Source: Streptomyces nigrescens (GTDB lineage Bacteria; Actinomycetota; Actinomycetes; Streptomycetales; Streptomycetaceae). From it: 64,000 nt of DNA. Numbering within the stretch: the stretch's first letter is position 1; each line of letters starts with the position of its first letter. The translations under genes were made by a program, and so were the position numbers. The stretch lies in NCBI GenBank assembly GCA_024349765.1, contig AP026073.1, positions 4,898,001 through 4,962,000 of the forward strand. Reading direction: 5' to 3'. This document shows, in pieces, positions 24,129 to 32,339 of the stretch. The notes beneath the pieces were generated by a model, which did not search any database, was not told the origin of the DNA, and saw only the letters and a list, made by a program, of their open reading frames with translations.

Positions 24129-26192
24129 TCAGGGGCAGTTGAACTCGCACCATACGCACTTTCCGCCGCCGCGCGGTTCCACACCCCAGACATCGGCCAG
24201 CCGGTCCACGAGGAGCAGGCCGCGGCCGGAGACGCCGGCCTCGCCCGGTTCGCGGCGTCGGGGCAGGCTGCTGGACCGGTCCTCGACCTCCAGGCGCAGC
24301 CGGCGTCCGACGCTGTGCGGCATCCGGATGTTGACGACGGCCTCGCCGTCGGTGTGCAGCAGGGCGTTGGTGATCAGTTCGTCGGCGACCAGCTCGATCT
24401 CCTCGGCGCGTTCGGCCGCTCCCCAGGCGCGGACCGCGGACCGGATCATGTGCCGGGCGGCGGACAGGCCGTCGGGGTCGGCGGGGGCGATGTGCTGCCG
24501 GAACCGTCCGACGGTGTCGTGTTCGGGGGCGCCGAGCCGGCGCAGCAGGAGCAGCGCCATGTCGTCCTCGTTGGTCCGTTCGCCGGCCGATTCGCAGAGG
24601 CGGTCGGCGAGTTGCTGGACGTCCTGCGGGCCGTCGCGGATCTCCCGGGCGAGGTGGCGCATGCCGTCGTCGAGGTCGGTGCCGGGCTGTTCGACGATGC
24701 CGTCGGTGCACAGGACGAGGGTGTCGCCGGCGGCGAGCTGGACGGTGGTGACGGGGTAGTCCAGGCGCCGGAATTCGGAGGAGATGCCGAGCGGCAGTCC
24801 GCCGGGCACCGGCAGCAGGCGGCACATGCCCTCGGCGTGCCGCAGCAGGGGGTCGATGTGGCCGGCGCGGACGATCCTGGCGACGCCGGTGCTGAGGTCG
24901 GCGTCGACGTAGGTGCAGGTGGCGAAGCGGTCGGTGTCGAGTTCGTTGAGGAAGGCGGAGGCGCGGCCCATGACGGTGGCGGGGGTGTGCCCTTCGGCGG
25001 CGTAGGCGCGCAGCACGATCCGCAGCTGGCCCATGAGGGCGGCGGCCTGGGTGTCGTGGCCCTGGACGTCGCCGATGACGGCGGCGACCCGGCCGTTGGG
25101 CAGCGGGATCACGTCGTACCAGTCGCCGCCGATGTCCCGGCCCATCCGGGCGGAGCGGTAGCGGACGGCGATCTGGGCGTCGGGCACGCCGGGGATCCGG
25201 CGCGGCAGCATGGCCTGCTGGAGGCCGGCGGCGAGGTCGTGTTCCTGGTCGTAGAGCATGGCGCGGGCCAGGCTCTGCGCGATGCTGCTGCCGAGGGCGA
25301 CCAGGACGTTGCGTTCCTGGTCGCGGAAGTCGCTCTCGCGCTCGAAGAACAGGCCGATGACGCCGATGGGGCGGCCCTGGGCGATCAGCGGGAGGTAGGC
25401 GGCGGAGTTGACGTTGAGGGGTTCGATGGCGGGCCAGAGCCGGGGGTAGCCGCGTTTGAACTCGTCGCGGCTGCGGACGTAGCGCGGGTTGAGGGTGCGT
25501 ACGACCTCGCTCATCGGGAATTCGTCGCCGACCCGGGTGTATTCGAGGTCGGGGACGTAGCTGCCCGCCTTGCCCTCGGAGACCAGCCGGATCCGGCCGG
25601 CCTCGACGAGGCCGAGGATGATGTTCTCCGCGCCGAGCCGGCTGAGTCCCTCTTCGCCGGCGAGGGCGGCGATGACCTCGCCGACGGTCCGGGCGTGGGC
25701 CAGGGCGGCGGTGGTGCGTTCGACGACGCTGGTGTGCCGGCGGTGCTCCTCGTCGACGGCGAGCCGCTCGGCCGCATGGGTGTATTCGTGGGTGGCGTCG
25801 CGGACCACGCCGATGATGCGGCGGGGGCGGCCGGTGTCGTCCCGGCGGATGCTGCCCTGGCTGTGTGTCCAGCGCAGTTCGCCGTTGCGGAGGCGGACCC
25901 GGAAGTAGGCGCCGTAGGAGTGGCTGCCGTCCTTGAGTGCCCGGGCGACCAGGGCGTCGAGGCGGGCGGCCTCGTGGGCGGGGACGCGGGCGTTGAGCGT
26001 CTCCGGGCGGTCGTCGTACTCGGACGGGCGCATGTCGAAGACCTCAAGGGCGGGCGGGTCCATGTGCATCAGCCCGCTGTCGAGGTCCCAGTCGAAGCCG
26101 CCCATGCCGTTGAGGGCCAGGGTCAGGTCCGGGTGGGCGGGCCAGTCGTCCGGCACCGACACGGTGGGGCGCTTCGCTCCCCGGTCAGCCAT
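24129..26192 (-). CDS. PAS-GAF-SpoIIE phosphatase-HATPase regulator (second copy)
   Basis: A 687-residue paralogue of the protein at 5849-7987 with the same domain order: PAS (about 25-135, GGFDWDLDSGLMHMDPPALE), GAF (about 155-310), PP2C/SpoIIE (about 345-535, with GGDWYDVIPLPNGR, IGDVQGHD, LCTDGIVEQ and NEDDMALLLLR) and HATPase_c (about 560-680, ADELITNALLHT, GRGLLLVDRL). The N-terminal tail differs in sequence and length, so the two probably sense different inputs. The ATG at 26192 is preferred; another ATG six codons upstream is possible, and neither has a strong ribosome binding site. Confidence 0.91.
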   Translation of the reverse strand: MADRGAKRPTVSVPDDWPAHPDLTLALNGMGGFDWDLDSGLMHMDPPALEVFDMRPSEYDDRPETLNARVPAHEAARLDALVARALKDGSHSYGAYFRVRLRNGELRWTHSQGSIRRDDTGRPRRIIGVVRDATHEYTHAAERLAVDEEHRRHTSVVERTTAALAHARTVGEVIAALAGEEGLSRLGAENIILGLVEAGRIRLVSEGKAGSYVPDLEYTRVGDEFPMSEVVRTLNPRYVRSRDEFKRGYPRLWPAIEPLNVNSAAYLPLIAQGRPIGVIGLFFERESDFRDQERNVLVALGSSIAQSLARAMLYDQEHDLAAGLQQAMLPRRIPGVPDAQIAVRYRSARMGRDIGGDWYDVIPLPNGRVAAVIGDVQGHDTQAAALMGQLRIVLRAYAAEGHTPATVMGRASAFLNELDTDRFATCTYVDADLSTGVARIVRAGHIDPLLRHAEGMCRLLPVPGGLPLGISSEFRRLDYPVTTVQLAAGDTLVLCTDGIVEQPGTDLDDGMRHLAREIRDGPQDVQQLADRLCESAGERTNEDDMALLLLRRLGAPEHDTVGRFRQHIAPADPDGLSAARHMIRSAVRAWGAAERAEEIELVADELITNALLHTDGEAVVNIRMPHSVGRRLRLEVEDRSSSLPRRREPGEAGVSGRGLLLVDRLADVWGVEPRGGGKCVWCEFNCP

Positions 26193-26362
26193 GTCGTCAC
26201 TTTGCCACATTCACCCGGTTTACGGCGCGTCCAGCCCTTTTTCCCGCCCTCCGGCCGGCATCATCCGCCCCACCACTGACTCACTCATCAGTTGTCTCAT
26301 CACTTCACCCGCGAAAGCGGCTGCGAACTGTGCATTTCCACTTCCCGCCGCCTTCCTGGGCA

Positions 26363-26392
26363 TTGCGATGTTCTCAACACGCCTGTTACGGT
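26363..26392 (+). promoter_or_regulatory. Predicted leaderless promoter of the carnitine operon regulator
   Basis: TTGCGA at 26363-26368, an 18-bp spacer, TACGGT at 26387-26392, then eight bases to the ATG at 26401. No ribosome binding site is present. Confidence 0.5.
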
Positions 26393-26400
26393 CCCGGACC

Positions 26401-27324
26401 ATGGACGACGCCCGCGGGGGCCCGGACCCCGATGACGCCGCGGACCGGATCACCGATGCCGCCGGCGCGGTCACCGACCGTGTCCGCGAGGTGATCGGCC
26501 GGCTCGGTGTCAGCCACCGGGAGTTCGCCCGCCGGATCGTGATGGACCCGTCGAAGCTGTCCCGGTCGCTGGGCGGCACCCGGCGCTTCACGCTCGCCGA
26601 GATCGTGCGGATCGCCGACATCGGCGGGGTCGACACCGGCTGGCTGCTCGGCGCCCCGGAGCGGCCCGCCGCCGCGGCGGAGCGTGCGCCGGCGGCCGTC
26701 CCCGAGGGCGGCCGGCCGCTGCAGATCGTCCGGGAGACCGTCCGGCTGATCGCCGAGCACGGCTTCCACGGCGTACGGGTCGCCGACATCGCCGCCGCCT
26801 GCGGCACCAGCCCGGCCGCCGTGCACTACCACTTCCCGGGCCGTGACGAGCTGCTGGAGGCGGCCGTGCGGTGGTGCATGGACGAGGACACCGAGCGCCG
26901 GGCCGCGGGCCTGGCGGCGGCCCCGGACGCCCGCGCGGAGCTGCTGCACCTGATCGCTCTGCAGACCCCGCGCACCGAGCAGCAGCGCCGCCAGTGGCTG
27001 GTCTGGCTCGACCTGTGGGCGCAGGCGGCCCGCTCGACCGCCGTGGGGCGGCTGCACGAGCACTACTACCGGCAGTGGCGCACCACCGTCGCCGACGTGC
27101 TGCGGCGCGGCGTCGCACAGGGCGTCTTCCGTCCGGTCGATCCGGAGTTCACCGCGCTGCGGCTGACCGCGCTGATCGACGGGCTGGCCACGCAGGTGCT
27201 GGCCACCGCGCCGGACAGCACCGGCCCGGACACCATGCACGCCGCTCTCCTGGCCTTCGTGGAGAGCGAACTCACCGTCCCCAAAAGCCCCGGCCGCCTC
27301 GGACATCCGAAGGGATCCCCGTGA
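26401..27324 (+). CDS. Double-HTH regulator: XRE domain fused to TetR (carnitine operon)
   Basis: A 307-residue regulator with two DNA-binding domains. An N-terminal Cro/CI-type HTH (about 20-80) includes [20 protein letters not shown] and ends in DTGWLLG. A TetR domain starts near residue 102, with [19 protein letters not shown] as its HTH, followed by an all-helical ligand domain (about 150-290). It is the first gene of the operon, and its TGA overlaps the GTG of the next gene (GTGA). By analogy with regulators of carnitine and betaine genes it probably responds to carnitine or a catabolic intermediate; this is inference. The start is ATG 26401 because a promoter -10 lies eight bases upstream. 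Confidence 0.9.
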   Translation: MDDARGGPDPDDAADRITDAAGAVTDRVREVIGRLGVSHREFARRIVMDPSKLSRSLGGTRRFTLAEIVRIADIGGVDTGWLLGAPERPAAAAERAPAAVPEGGRPLQIVRETVRLIAEHGFHGVRVADIAAACGTSPAAVHYHFPGRDELLEAAVRWCMDEDTERRAAGLAAAPDARAELLHLIALQTPRTEQQRRQWLVWLDLWAQAARSTAVGRLHEHYYRQWRTTVADVLRRGVAQGVFRPVDPEFTALRLTALIDGLATQVLATAPDSTGPDTMHAALLAFVESELTVPKSPGRLGHPKGSP

Positions 27325-28208
27325 ACCACGAGGTCATCATCACCTGTGCGCTGACCGGCGCCGGTGACACCGTCCGCCGCTCCCCGCACGTCCCCGTGAC
27401 GCCCGAGCAGATCGCCGCCTCGGCCGTCGAGGCGGCCGCCGCGGGCGCCGCGGTGGTGCACGTCCACGTCCGCGACCCCGAGACCGGCGACCCGTCCCGC
27501 GATCCGCGGCTGTACGCCGAGGTCGTCGACCGCATCAAGCAGACCGGTACCGACGTCGTCATCAACCTCACCGCCGGGATGGGCGGCGACCTGGTGATCG
27601 ACCCGGACGAGCCACTGCGGCAGCTGCCCGGCACGGACCTGGTCGGCGGCCTGGAGCGGCTGCCGCACGTCGAGGAACTCCTCCCCGACATCTGCACCCT
27701 GGACTGCGGCTCGCTCAACTTCGGCGACGGCTCCAACCTGTACGTCTCCACGCCCGACATGCTGCGCGCCGGGGCGAAGCGCATCCAGGAGCTGGGCGTG
27801 CGGCCCGAGCTGGAGATCTTCGACACCGGTCAGCTGTGGTTCGCCAAGCAGCTGCTGGCCGAGGGCCTGCTGGACGACCCGACCGTCTTCCAGCTGTGCA
27901 TGGGCATCCCCTGGGGCGCCCCGGCCGATCCCGGCGTGCTGCAGTCGATGGTGAACCTGCTGCCCGAGGGCGCCCAATGGGCGAGCTTCGCGCTCGGCCG
28001 GATGCAGATGCCGTGGGTCGCCCAGTCCATCCTGCTCGGCGGCAACATCCGCGTCGGCCTGGAGGACAACCTCTATCTGAGCCGGGGCGTGCAGGCCACC
28101 AACGGCCAGCTGGTGGAGCGTGCGGTGCAGATCACCGAGCTCCTCGGCGCCACGGTCGCCACCCCGGACCGGGCGCGGGCCCGGCTGGGCCTCACGCCGC
28201 GCCCCTGA
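27321..28208 (+). CDS. cdhC: Beta-keto acid cleavage enzyme, probable 3-dehydrocarnitine cleavage protein
   Basis: A 295-residue BKACE (3-keto-5-aminohexanoate cleavage) family protein. Family landmarks are the N-terminal [14 protein letters not shown], the zinc-binding [12 protein letters not shown] (about 48-59), NLTAGMGG (about 82) and EIFDTGQLW (about 168). BKACE enzymes transfer the acetyl part of a beta-keto acid to acetyl-CoA using zinc. Because a carnitine-dehydrogenase-like gene and a thioesterase follow, the likely reaction is 3-dehydrocarnitine + acetyl-CoA to acetoacetyl-CoA + glycine betaine, as known for CdhC of Pseudomonas. The start is GTG 27321, overlapping the regulator stop by four bases. 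Confidence 0.88.
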   Translation: MNHEVIITCALTGAGDTVRRSPHVPVTPEQIAASAVEAAAAGAAVVHVHVRDPETGDPSRDPRLYAEVVDRIKQTGTDVVINLTAGMGGDLVIDPDEPLRQLPGTDLVGGLERLPHVEELLPDICTLDCGSLNFGDGSNLYVSTPDMLRAGAKRIQELGVRPELEIFDTGQLWFAKQLLAEGLLDDPTVFQLCMGIPWGAPADPGVLQSMVNLLPEGAQWASFALGRMQMPWVAQSILLGGNIRVGLEDNLYLSRGVQATNGQLVERAVQITELLGATVATPDRARARLGLTPRP

Positions 28209-28277
28209 CCGCCCGGCCGTCCCTTCCGGACGGCCCCTCCCCGACCACCGTCCCCCTCCCCCGGGAGCCGCCCCGCC

Positions 28278-29255
28278 ATGCCCTCCACCACCCCCGCGCC
28301 CTGTGCCCCCGACGACGTACGCCGCATCGCCTGCATCGGTGCGGGCGTCATCGGCGGCGGCTGGGCCGCGCACTTCCTCGCCCGTGGTTACGACGTCACC
28401 GCCTGGGACCCGGCGCCCGACGCCGAGCCGAAACTGCGCCGCCTGGTGGCCGCCGCCTGGCCCGCACTGGAGCGGATAGGCCTGGCGGCGGGCGCCTCCC
28501 CGGACCGGCTGACCGTCGCCCCCACCCTCGCCGAGGCCGTCGCGGACGCCGACTTCGTGCAGGAAAGTGCCCCGGAGAAGCTGGAGTTGAAGCGTTCGCT
28601 GCTCGCGCGGCTCGCCGCGGCGACCCGTCCCGGCGTGGTGATCGCCTCCTCGACGTCCGGCTACCCGATGACCGACATGCAGACCGAGGCGGCCGGCCCG
28701 GACGACGCCGGCCGCCTGGTCGTCGGCCACCCCTTCAACCCGCCGTACCTCATCCCGCTGGTCGAGGTCGTCGGCGGCGAGCGGACCGACCGCGCCGCCG
28801 TCGAGTGGGCCGCCCGCTTCTACGACCTCGCCGGCAAATCCGTCATCACCATGGACCGCGAACTGCCCGGCTTCATCGCCAACCGCCTCCAGGAAGCCCT
28901 GTGGCGGGAGGCCCTGCACATGGTCGCGGCCGGCGAGGCCACCGTCGAGGACATCGACGCCTCGATCACCGAAGGGCCGGGCCTGCGCTGGGCGTTCATG
29001 GGCCCCTGCCTGACCTTCGCGCTGGCCGGCGGCGAGGGCGGGATGGCCCATATGCTCGACCACTTCGGCCCGTCCCTGAAATCGCCGTGGACCCGGCTGG
29101 CGGCGCCCGAGCTGGACCCGGCGCTGCGCGACGCGATGGTCGACGGCTGCGCGGCGGCCGCGGGCGGGCGGACGTACGCGGACCTGGTGGCCGAACGCGA
29201 CCAGGGCGTCATCGACGTGCTGCGGGCCACCGGCCGTCTGGGAGGCCCTCGTTGA
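28278..29255 (+). CDS. cdhA: Probable L-carnitine dehydrogenase (3-hydroxyacyl-CoA dehydrogenase superfamily)
   Basis: A 325-residue NAD-dependent dehydrogenase. The Rossmann motif ACIGAGVIGGGWAAH lies at about 18-32, the catalytic-region VGHPFNPPYLIPLVEVV at about 148, and the C-terminal helical domain has LPGFIANRLQEALWREALH (about 196). The HPFNPPY-LIPLVEVV form and single short C-terminal domain fit carnitine dehydrogenases, which oxidise L-carnitine to 3-dehydrocarnitine, rather than long fatty-acid enzymes. It lies between the BKACE gene (69-bp gap) and a thioesterase gene that overlaps it by four bases. Confidence 0.88.
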   Translation: MPSTTPAPCAPDDVRRIACIGAGVIGGGWAAHFLARGYDVTAWDPAPDAEPKLRRLVAAAWPALERIGLAAGASPDRLTVAPTLAEAVADADFVQESAPEKLELKRSLLARLAAATRPGVVIASSTSGYPMTDMQTEAAGPDDAGRLVVGHPFNPPYLIPLVEVVGGERTDRAAVEWAARFYDLAGKSVITMDRELPGFIANRLQEALWREALHMVAAGEATVEDIDASITEGPGLRWAFMGPCLTFALAGGEGGMAHMLDHFGPSLKSPWTRLAAPELDPALRDAMVDGCAAAAGGRTYADLVAERDQGVIDVLRATGRLGGPR

Positions 29256-29707
29256 CCGCGCCGCTCCTCTTCCGGCAGACCGTCCGGGACGACTGGATCG
29301 ACTACAACGGCCACCTCAGCGAGGCCTACTACGTCCTGGTCTTCGGATTCGCCACGGACGCCCTGATGGACGCGTCCGGTCTCGACGCGGCCTACCGGGA
29401 GCGCACCGGCTGCTCCCTGTACACGGTCGAGGCCCATGTGCGCTACCTCCGGGAGGTCGCCCGCGGCAGTGAACTCACCGTCCGGACAGCGGTGTTGGGC
29501 GTGGACGGCAGGAAGCTGCGGCTGCTGCACGAGATGTTCGTGGGCGAGCCGGCCGGCGACCCGGTGGCGACGGAGGAGCTGTTCGTGCTGCACGTCGACC
29601 GGTCCGGCGGGCGGGCGGCGCCGCTGCCCGACGCGACCCGCGAGCGGCTGGCCGGACTCGCCGTGCCGGAGCCGGAGTGGGCGGGGCGCGGGATCCGGCA
29701 GGTGTAG
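29252..29707 (+). CDS. cdhB: Acyl-CoA thioesterase, hot-dog fold (carnitine operon)
   Basis: A 151-residue 4-hydroxybenzoyl-CoA-type thioesterase with DWIDYNGHLSEAYYVLVFG (about 12-30, containing the usual DxNxH-like start of the fold) and VEAHVRYLREVARGSEL (about 54). In Pseudomonas the carnitine operon contains an equivalent thioesterase, thought to remove trapped betainyl-CoA. The start is TTG 29252: GGAGG lies at 29241-29245, six bases upstream, and TTGA overlaps the dehydrogenase stop. No ATG or GTG with a ribosome binding site is available nearby. Confidence 0.88.
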   Translation: MTAPLLFRQTVRDDWIDYNGHLSEAYYVLVFGFATDALMDASGLDAAYRERTGCSLYTVEAHVRYLREVARGSELTVRTAVLGVDGRKLRLLHEMFVGEPAGDPVATEELFVLHVDRSGGRAAPLPDATRERLAGLAVPEPEWAGRGIRQV

Positions 29708-29825
29708 CGGGGCGCGCCGGGGTCCGGCCGCGCGGCCGCGGTGCGATCCTGGACGGCAGGGGAGCCCACACCCGTGCGGGCACCCGTACCACTCCCGTGC
29801 AGGCCCCTACGAAGGAGAGCCGGTC

Positions 29826-30158
29826 ATGAGCGCCACCCACGGCCACCGCATCGACGTCACCCAGGGCACCGACCACGTCCGCGTGGAGATCGACGGCCGG
29901 CTGGTCGCCGAGAGCCACCGGCCGCTGCGGCTCGCGGAGACGGGGTACCCGGTGCGGTACTACCTCCCGCCCGAGGACGTCCGGATGGACCTGCTCACCC
30001 CGTCCGGGACGCACACGGTCTGCCCCTTCAAGGGCACCGCCTCCTACTGGTCGCTCGCCGACGGCCCCGAGGACATCGCCTGGGCCTACCCGGAGCCGCA
30101 CGACGAGGTGGCGCAGATCAAGGACCACCTGTGCTTCTACGAGGCCGAGGTGGTCTGA
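29826..30158 (+). CDS. DUF427 domain protein
   Basis: A 110-residue single-domain protein of the DUF427 family, with the conserved HVRVEIDGRLVAES start, YPVRYYLPPEDVRMDLL in the middle and CPFKGTASYWS (about 61-71), the family signature, then IAWAYPEP. Members are small cytoplasmic beta proteins of unknown function. The start is ATG 29826 with GAAGGAGA about eight bases upstream. It lies 118 bp after the carnitine operon and is probably transcribed separately. Confidence 0.9.
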   Translation: MSATHGHRIDVTQGTDHVRVEIDGRLVAESHRPLRLAETGYPVRYYLPPEDVRMDLLTPSGTHTVCPFKGTASYWSLADGPEDIAWAYPEPHDEVAQIKDHLCFYEAEVV

Positions 30159-30223
30159 CGCGTGCGGGCGGGGTCCCGGCGCGCGGCCCGTACCCCGCCA
30201 CGACGCGCCGGGTCCGCCCGGCG

Positions 30224-30229
30224 CACAAT
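30224..30229 (+). promoter_or_regulatory. -10-like element before the DUF309 gene
   Basis: CACAAT six bases before the GTG at 30236, without a ribosome binding site. The -35 is unclear, so this is offered only as part of the window-wide leaderless pattern. Confidence 0.3.
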
Positions 30230-30235
30230 CGAAGC

Positions 30236-30928
30236 GTGAACGACACCCATGACGAGGGCGGCGACCCGGCGTGCTGGCTGGACCGGGTGTGCGACGCCTG
30301 CGGCCGGATCCGCGAACGGGCCGGCAGTGACGTGTGCGAGCACTGCGGCGCCGGTGCGGACGGGCCCGACGAGGAGAGCCGGGCGGATCCGCCTGCCGCT
30401 TCCGGGGCCGGGGAGGCCCGCCACCGGGACCGGGACGGGGAGGGCCGGGCCCGGAACGCCCGGCCGCGGGACGGTCTGGGCCGGCCGCTGCCGTACGGGA
30501 CGCCGGGCGTGGCCCGCCAGCCCGAGGGGGTGTCGCGGACGCCCGCGGAGACCCTGACCGAGGCGCAGCGGCTGCTGGACGGCGGGATGCCGTTCCACGC
30601 CCACGAGGTCCTGGAGGACGCCTGGAAGGCGGCGCCGGAGACGGAACGCGAACTGTGGCGCGGGCTCGCCCAGCTGGCGGTGGGCCTCACCCACGCGGCG
30701 CGCGGCAACGCCGTCGGCGGGACCGCCCTGCTGGACCGGGGAGCGGCGGCCCTCACGCCGTACGCGGCGGCCGCCCCCTACGGGATCGACGTCGCGGGGC
30801 TGCTGGCCTGGGCGGCCGAGCTGACCGGCCGGCTGGCCGGTGGGCCGGCCGCCGGGGACGGGGCGGCCGGTCCGGGGCCCGTACCGGCGGCGGAGACCGC
30901 ACCCCGGCTGCGGACCGGCAGAGGCTAG
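30236..30928 (+). CDS. DUF309 domain protein with an N-terminal Cys4 zinc-ribbon-like motif
   Basis: A 230-residue protein. Residues about 17-43 carry CDACG and CEHCG pairs spaced like a small zinc ribbon. A charged linker follows, then a DUF309 helical domain (about 105-190) with the family motif GMPFHAHEVLEDAWK and LWRGLAQLAVGLTHAARG. DUF309 proteins have no established function. The Cys4 head is an addition not usually found on compact DUF309 proteins. The GTG at 30236 is the earliest start that includes it; the C-terminal 35 residues are low-complexity. Confidence 0.8.
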   Translation: MNDTHDEGGDPACWLDRVCDACGRIRERAGSDVCEHCGAGADGPDEESRADPPAASGAGEARHRDRDGEGRARNARPRDGLGRPLPYGTPGVARQPEGVSRTPAETLTEAQRLLDGGMPFHAHEVLEDAWKAAPETERELWRGLAQLAVGLTHAARGNAVGGTALLDRGAAALTPYAAAAPYGIDVAGLLAWAAELTGRLAGGPAAGDGAAGPGPVPAAETAPRLRTGRG

Positions 30929-30940
30929 GCCGGGACCGCC

Positions 30941-30960
30941 GGGACCGGCTAGCCGGTCCC
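30941..30960. terminator. Perfect 20-bp palindrome between convergent genes
   Basis: GGGACCGGCTAGCCGGTCCC is perfectly self-complementary. It overlaps the TAG stop of the carboxypeptidase gene and lies 12 bp past the DUF309 stop, fitting a compact bidirectional terminator. Confidence 0.5.
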
Positions 30961-32130
30961 TTCGCCCCTCCGGCGGCGACCGCCGCCGGGGACCGGCACC
31001 CGCCGCCACCGGGCGAGCAGCGCGCTCAGCCCGAAGGACGCGAGGCCGGCGCCGCCCGCCCCGAGGACGAGGGCGGCGGGCGCCGGGGATCCGCCGCGGC
31101 CTTCGGGGCCGGTGACCTGGGCGGCCACCGGACGGAGCGGGGCGGGGCCGTCGTAGGCGGCGCGGACGGCGTGCAGGGTGCCCACCGGGTGGGCGCCGCC
31201 CTCCGCGCGGAAACCCCAGTCCAGCAGCGAACCGGCTTCCTTGTAGACGCCGTTGGCCACCTGGGACTGCGGGTTGAGGACGGTGACCAGCACGGTGCGG
31301 CCGTTCCTGCGGGCGGCGGCGATCAGGGTGTTGCCGGCCTTGCTGGTGTAGCCGTTCTTGACGCCGATGATGCCCGGGTAGCGGGTCACGCCGTGCGAGC
31401 CGGACAGCAGGCGGTTGGTGTTCTCGATCGGGACGGTGCCGCCGGTGCCGGGGAACGTGGCGCGGGCGGTGCCGCAGTAGCGGGCGAAGTCGTCGTTGGC
31501 CAGTCCGGCGCGGGCGAAGACGGTCAGGTCGTACGCGGAGGACACCTGGCCGGGCGTGTCGTAGCCGTCGGGGGACTTGACGGTGGTGTCGTGCGCGCCG
31601 AGCTTCCGGGCGGTCTGCTGCATCTCGTGGGCGGTGGCCTGCCAGCCGCCGTTCATCGCGGCCAGGACGTGCACCGCGTCGTTGCCGGAGCGCAGGAAGA
31701 CGCCGCGCCACAGGTCGGCCACGGTGTAACTGCGGCCCTGCTGGACGCCGACGACGCTGCTGCCGGCGCCGACGCCGGCGAGGTCGGCGGAGCTGACCCG
31801 GCGGACCGCGCCGGACCGGAACTTCGGCAGCACGGTGACCGCGAACAGCGTCTTGAGGGTGCTGGCCGGGGCGAGTTTGCGGTGCGGGTCCTTGGCCGCC
31901 AGGACGGCGCCGGTCTCCGCGTCGGCCACCATCCACGACAGCGCGGACAGCCCGCCGGGCAGCTGCGGTGTGCCGGGGGCGGAGACGGCCCGCACCCCGG
32001 TCGCGGCCCCGGCGGGCTGACGGTACGTCGGCCCCTTCGCCGCGGCCGGTATGCAGGTCAGCGCGACACCGGCGGCGGCGAGCAGCGCCAGCGCGGCTGC
32101 CTTCTTCGGTACATGTGCGTCACATGCCAT
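30949..32130 (-). CDS. D-alanyl-D-alanine carboxypeptidase (S11, PBP5-like)
   Basis: A 393-residue exported serine peptidase. A signal sequence covers about 10-31. The active-site motifs are the SxxK nucleophile in ASTLK (about 89-93), SxN in LRSGNDAV (about 147) and KNG in GVKNGYTSKAGN (about 250), where the usual KTG has Asn for Thr. A hydrophobic segment (about 350-375) and a basic tail anchor it in the membrane. It trims the terminal D-Ala of peptidoglycan stem peptides. A -10-like TAGCGT lies six bases before the ATG and no ribosome binding site is seen. Confidence 0.92.
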   Translation of the reverse strand: MACDAHVPKKAAALALLAAAGVALTCIPAAAKGPTYRQPAGAATGVRAVSAPGTPQLPGGLSALSWMVADAETGAVLAAKDPHRKLAPASTLKTLFAVTVLPKFRSGAVRRVSSADLAGVGAGSSVVGVQQGRSYTVADLWRGVFLRSGNDAVHVLAAMNGGWQATAHEMQQTARKLGAHDTTVKSPDGYDTPGQVSSAYDLTVFARAGLANDDFARYCGTARATFPGTGGTVPIENTNRLLSGSHGVTRYPGIIGVKNGYTSKAGNTLIAAARRNGRTVLVTVLNPQSQVANGVYKEAGSLLDWGFRAEGGAHPVGTLHAVRAAYDGPAPLRPVAAQVTGPEGRGGSPAPAALVLGAGGAGLASFGLSALLARWRRVPVPGGGRRRRGEGTG

Positions 32131-32136
32131 GCCGTC

Positions 32137-32142
32137 ACGCTA
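32137..32142 (-). promoter_or_regulatory. -10-like element, leaderless start of the carboxypeptidase gene
   Basis: On the minus strand TAGCGT is followed by six bases (GACGGC) and the ATG at 32130. No convincing -35 was found. Confidence 0.4.
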
Positions 32143-32240
32143 CGGAGGGCGGCGGCGGTGCGCAGCGTAGTTGCGCCAGTCGGGCCATCCCGGCGTGGCG
32201 CGGGCCGGTCGGGTCGCATCTGCAACAGCTGCAAAGGAAG

Positions 32241-32278
32241 GCCCGCCCGGTGCGACGGGGGATGCACACCGGGCGGGC
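32241..32278 (-). terminator. Terminator of the P450 gene
   Basis: GCCCGCCCGGTG (32241-32252) pairs perfectly with CACCGGGCGGGC (32267-32278) around a 14-base loop. On the minus strand the stem is followed by CTTCCTTT. It lies 62 bp past the P450 stop. Confidence 0.65.
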
Positions 32279-32339
32279 TCAAGAACCTTTCTACCGCATC
32301 AGCGAACGGTTACGCCTCAAAAAGGTGTTCGTTTCTCGA

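Noticed and set aside
26275-26292. ACTGA-N8-TCAGT as operator of the carnitine regulator.
   Set aside because: Five-bp arms are too short to separate from chance; it lies about 70 bp upstream of the predicted promoter.
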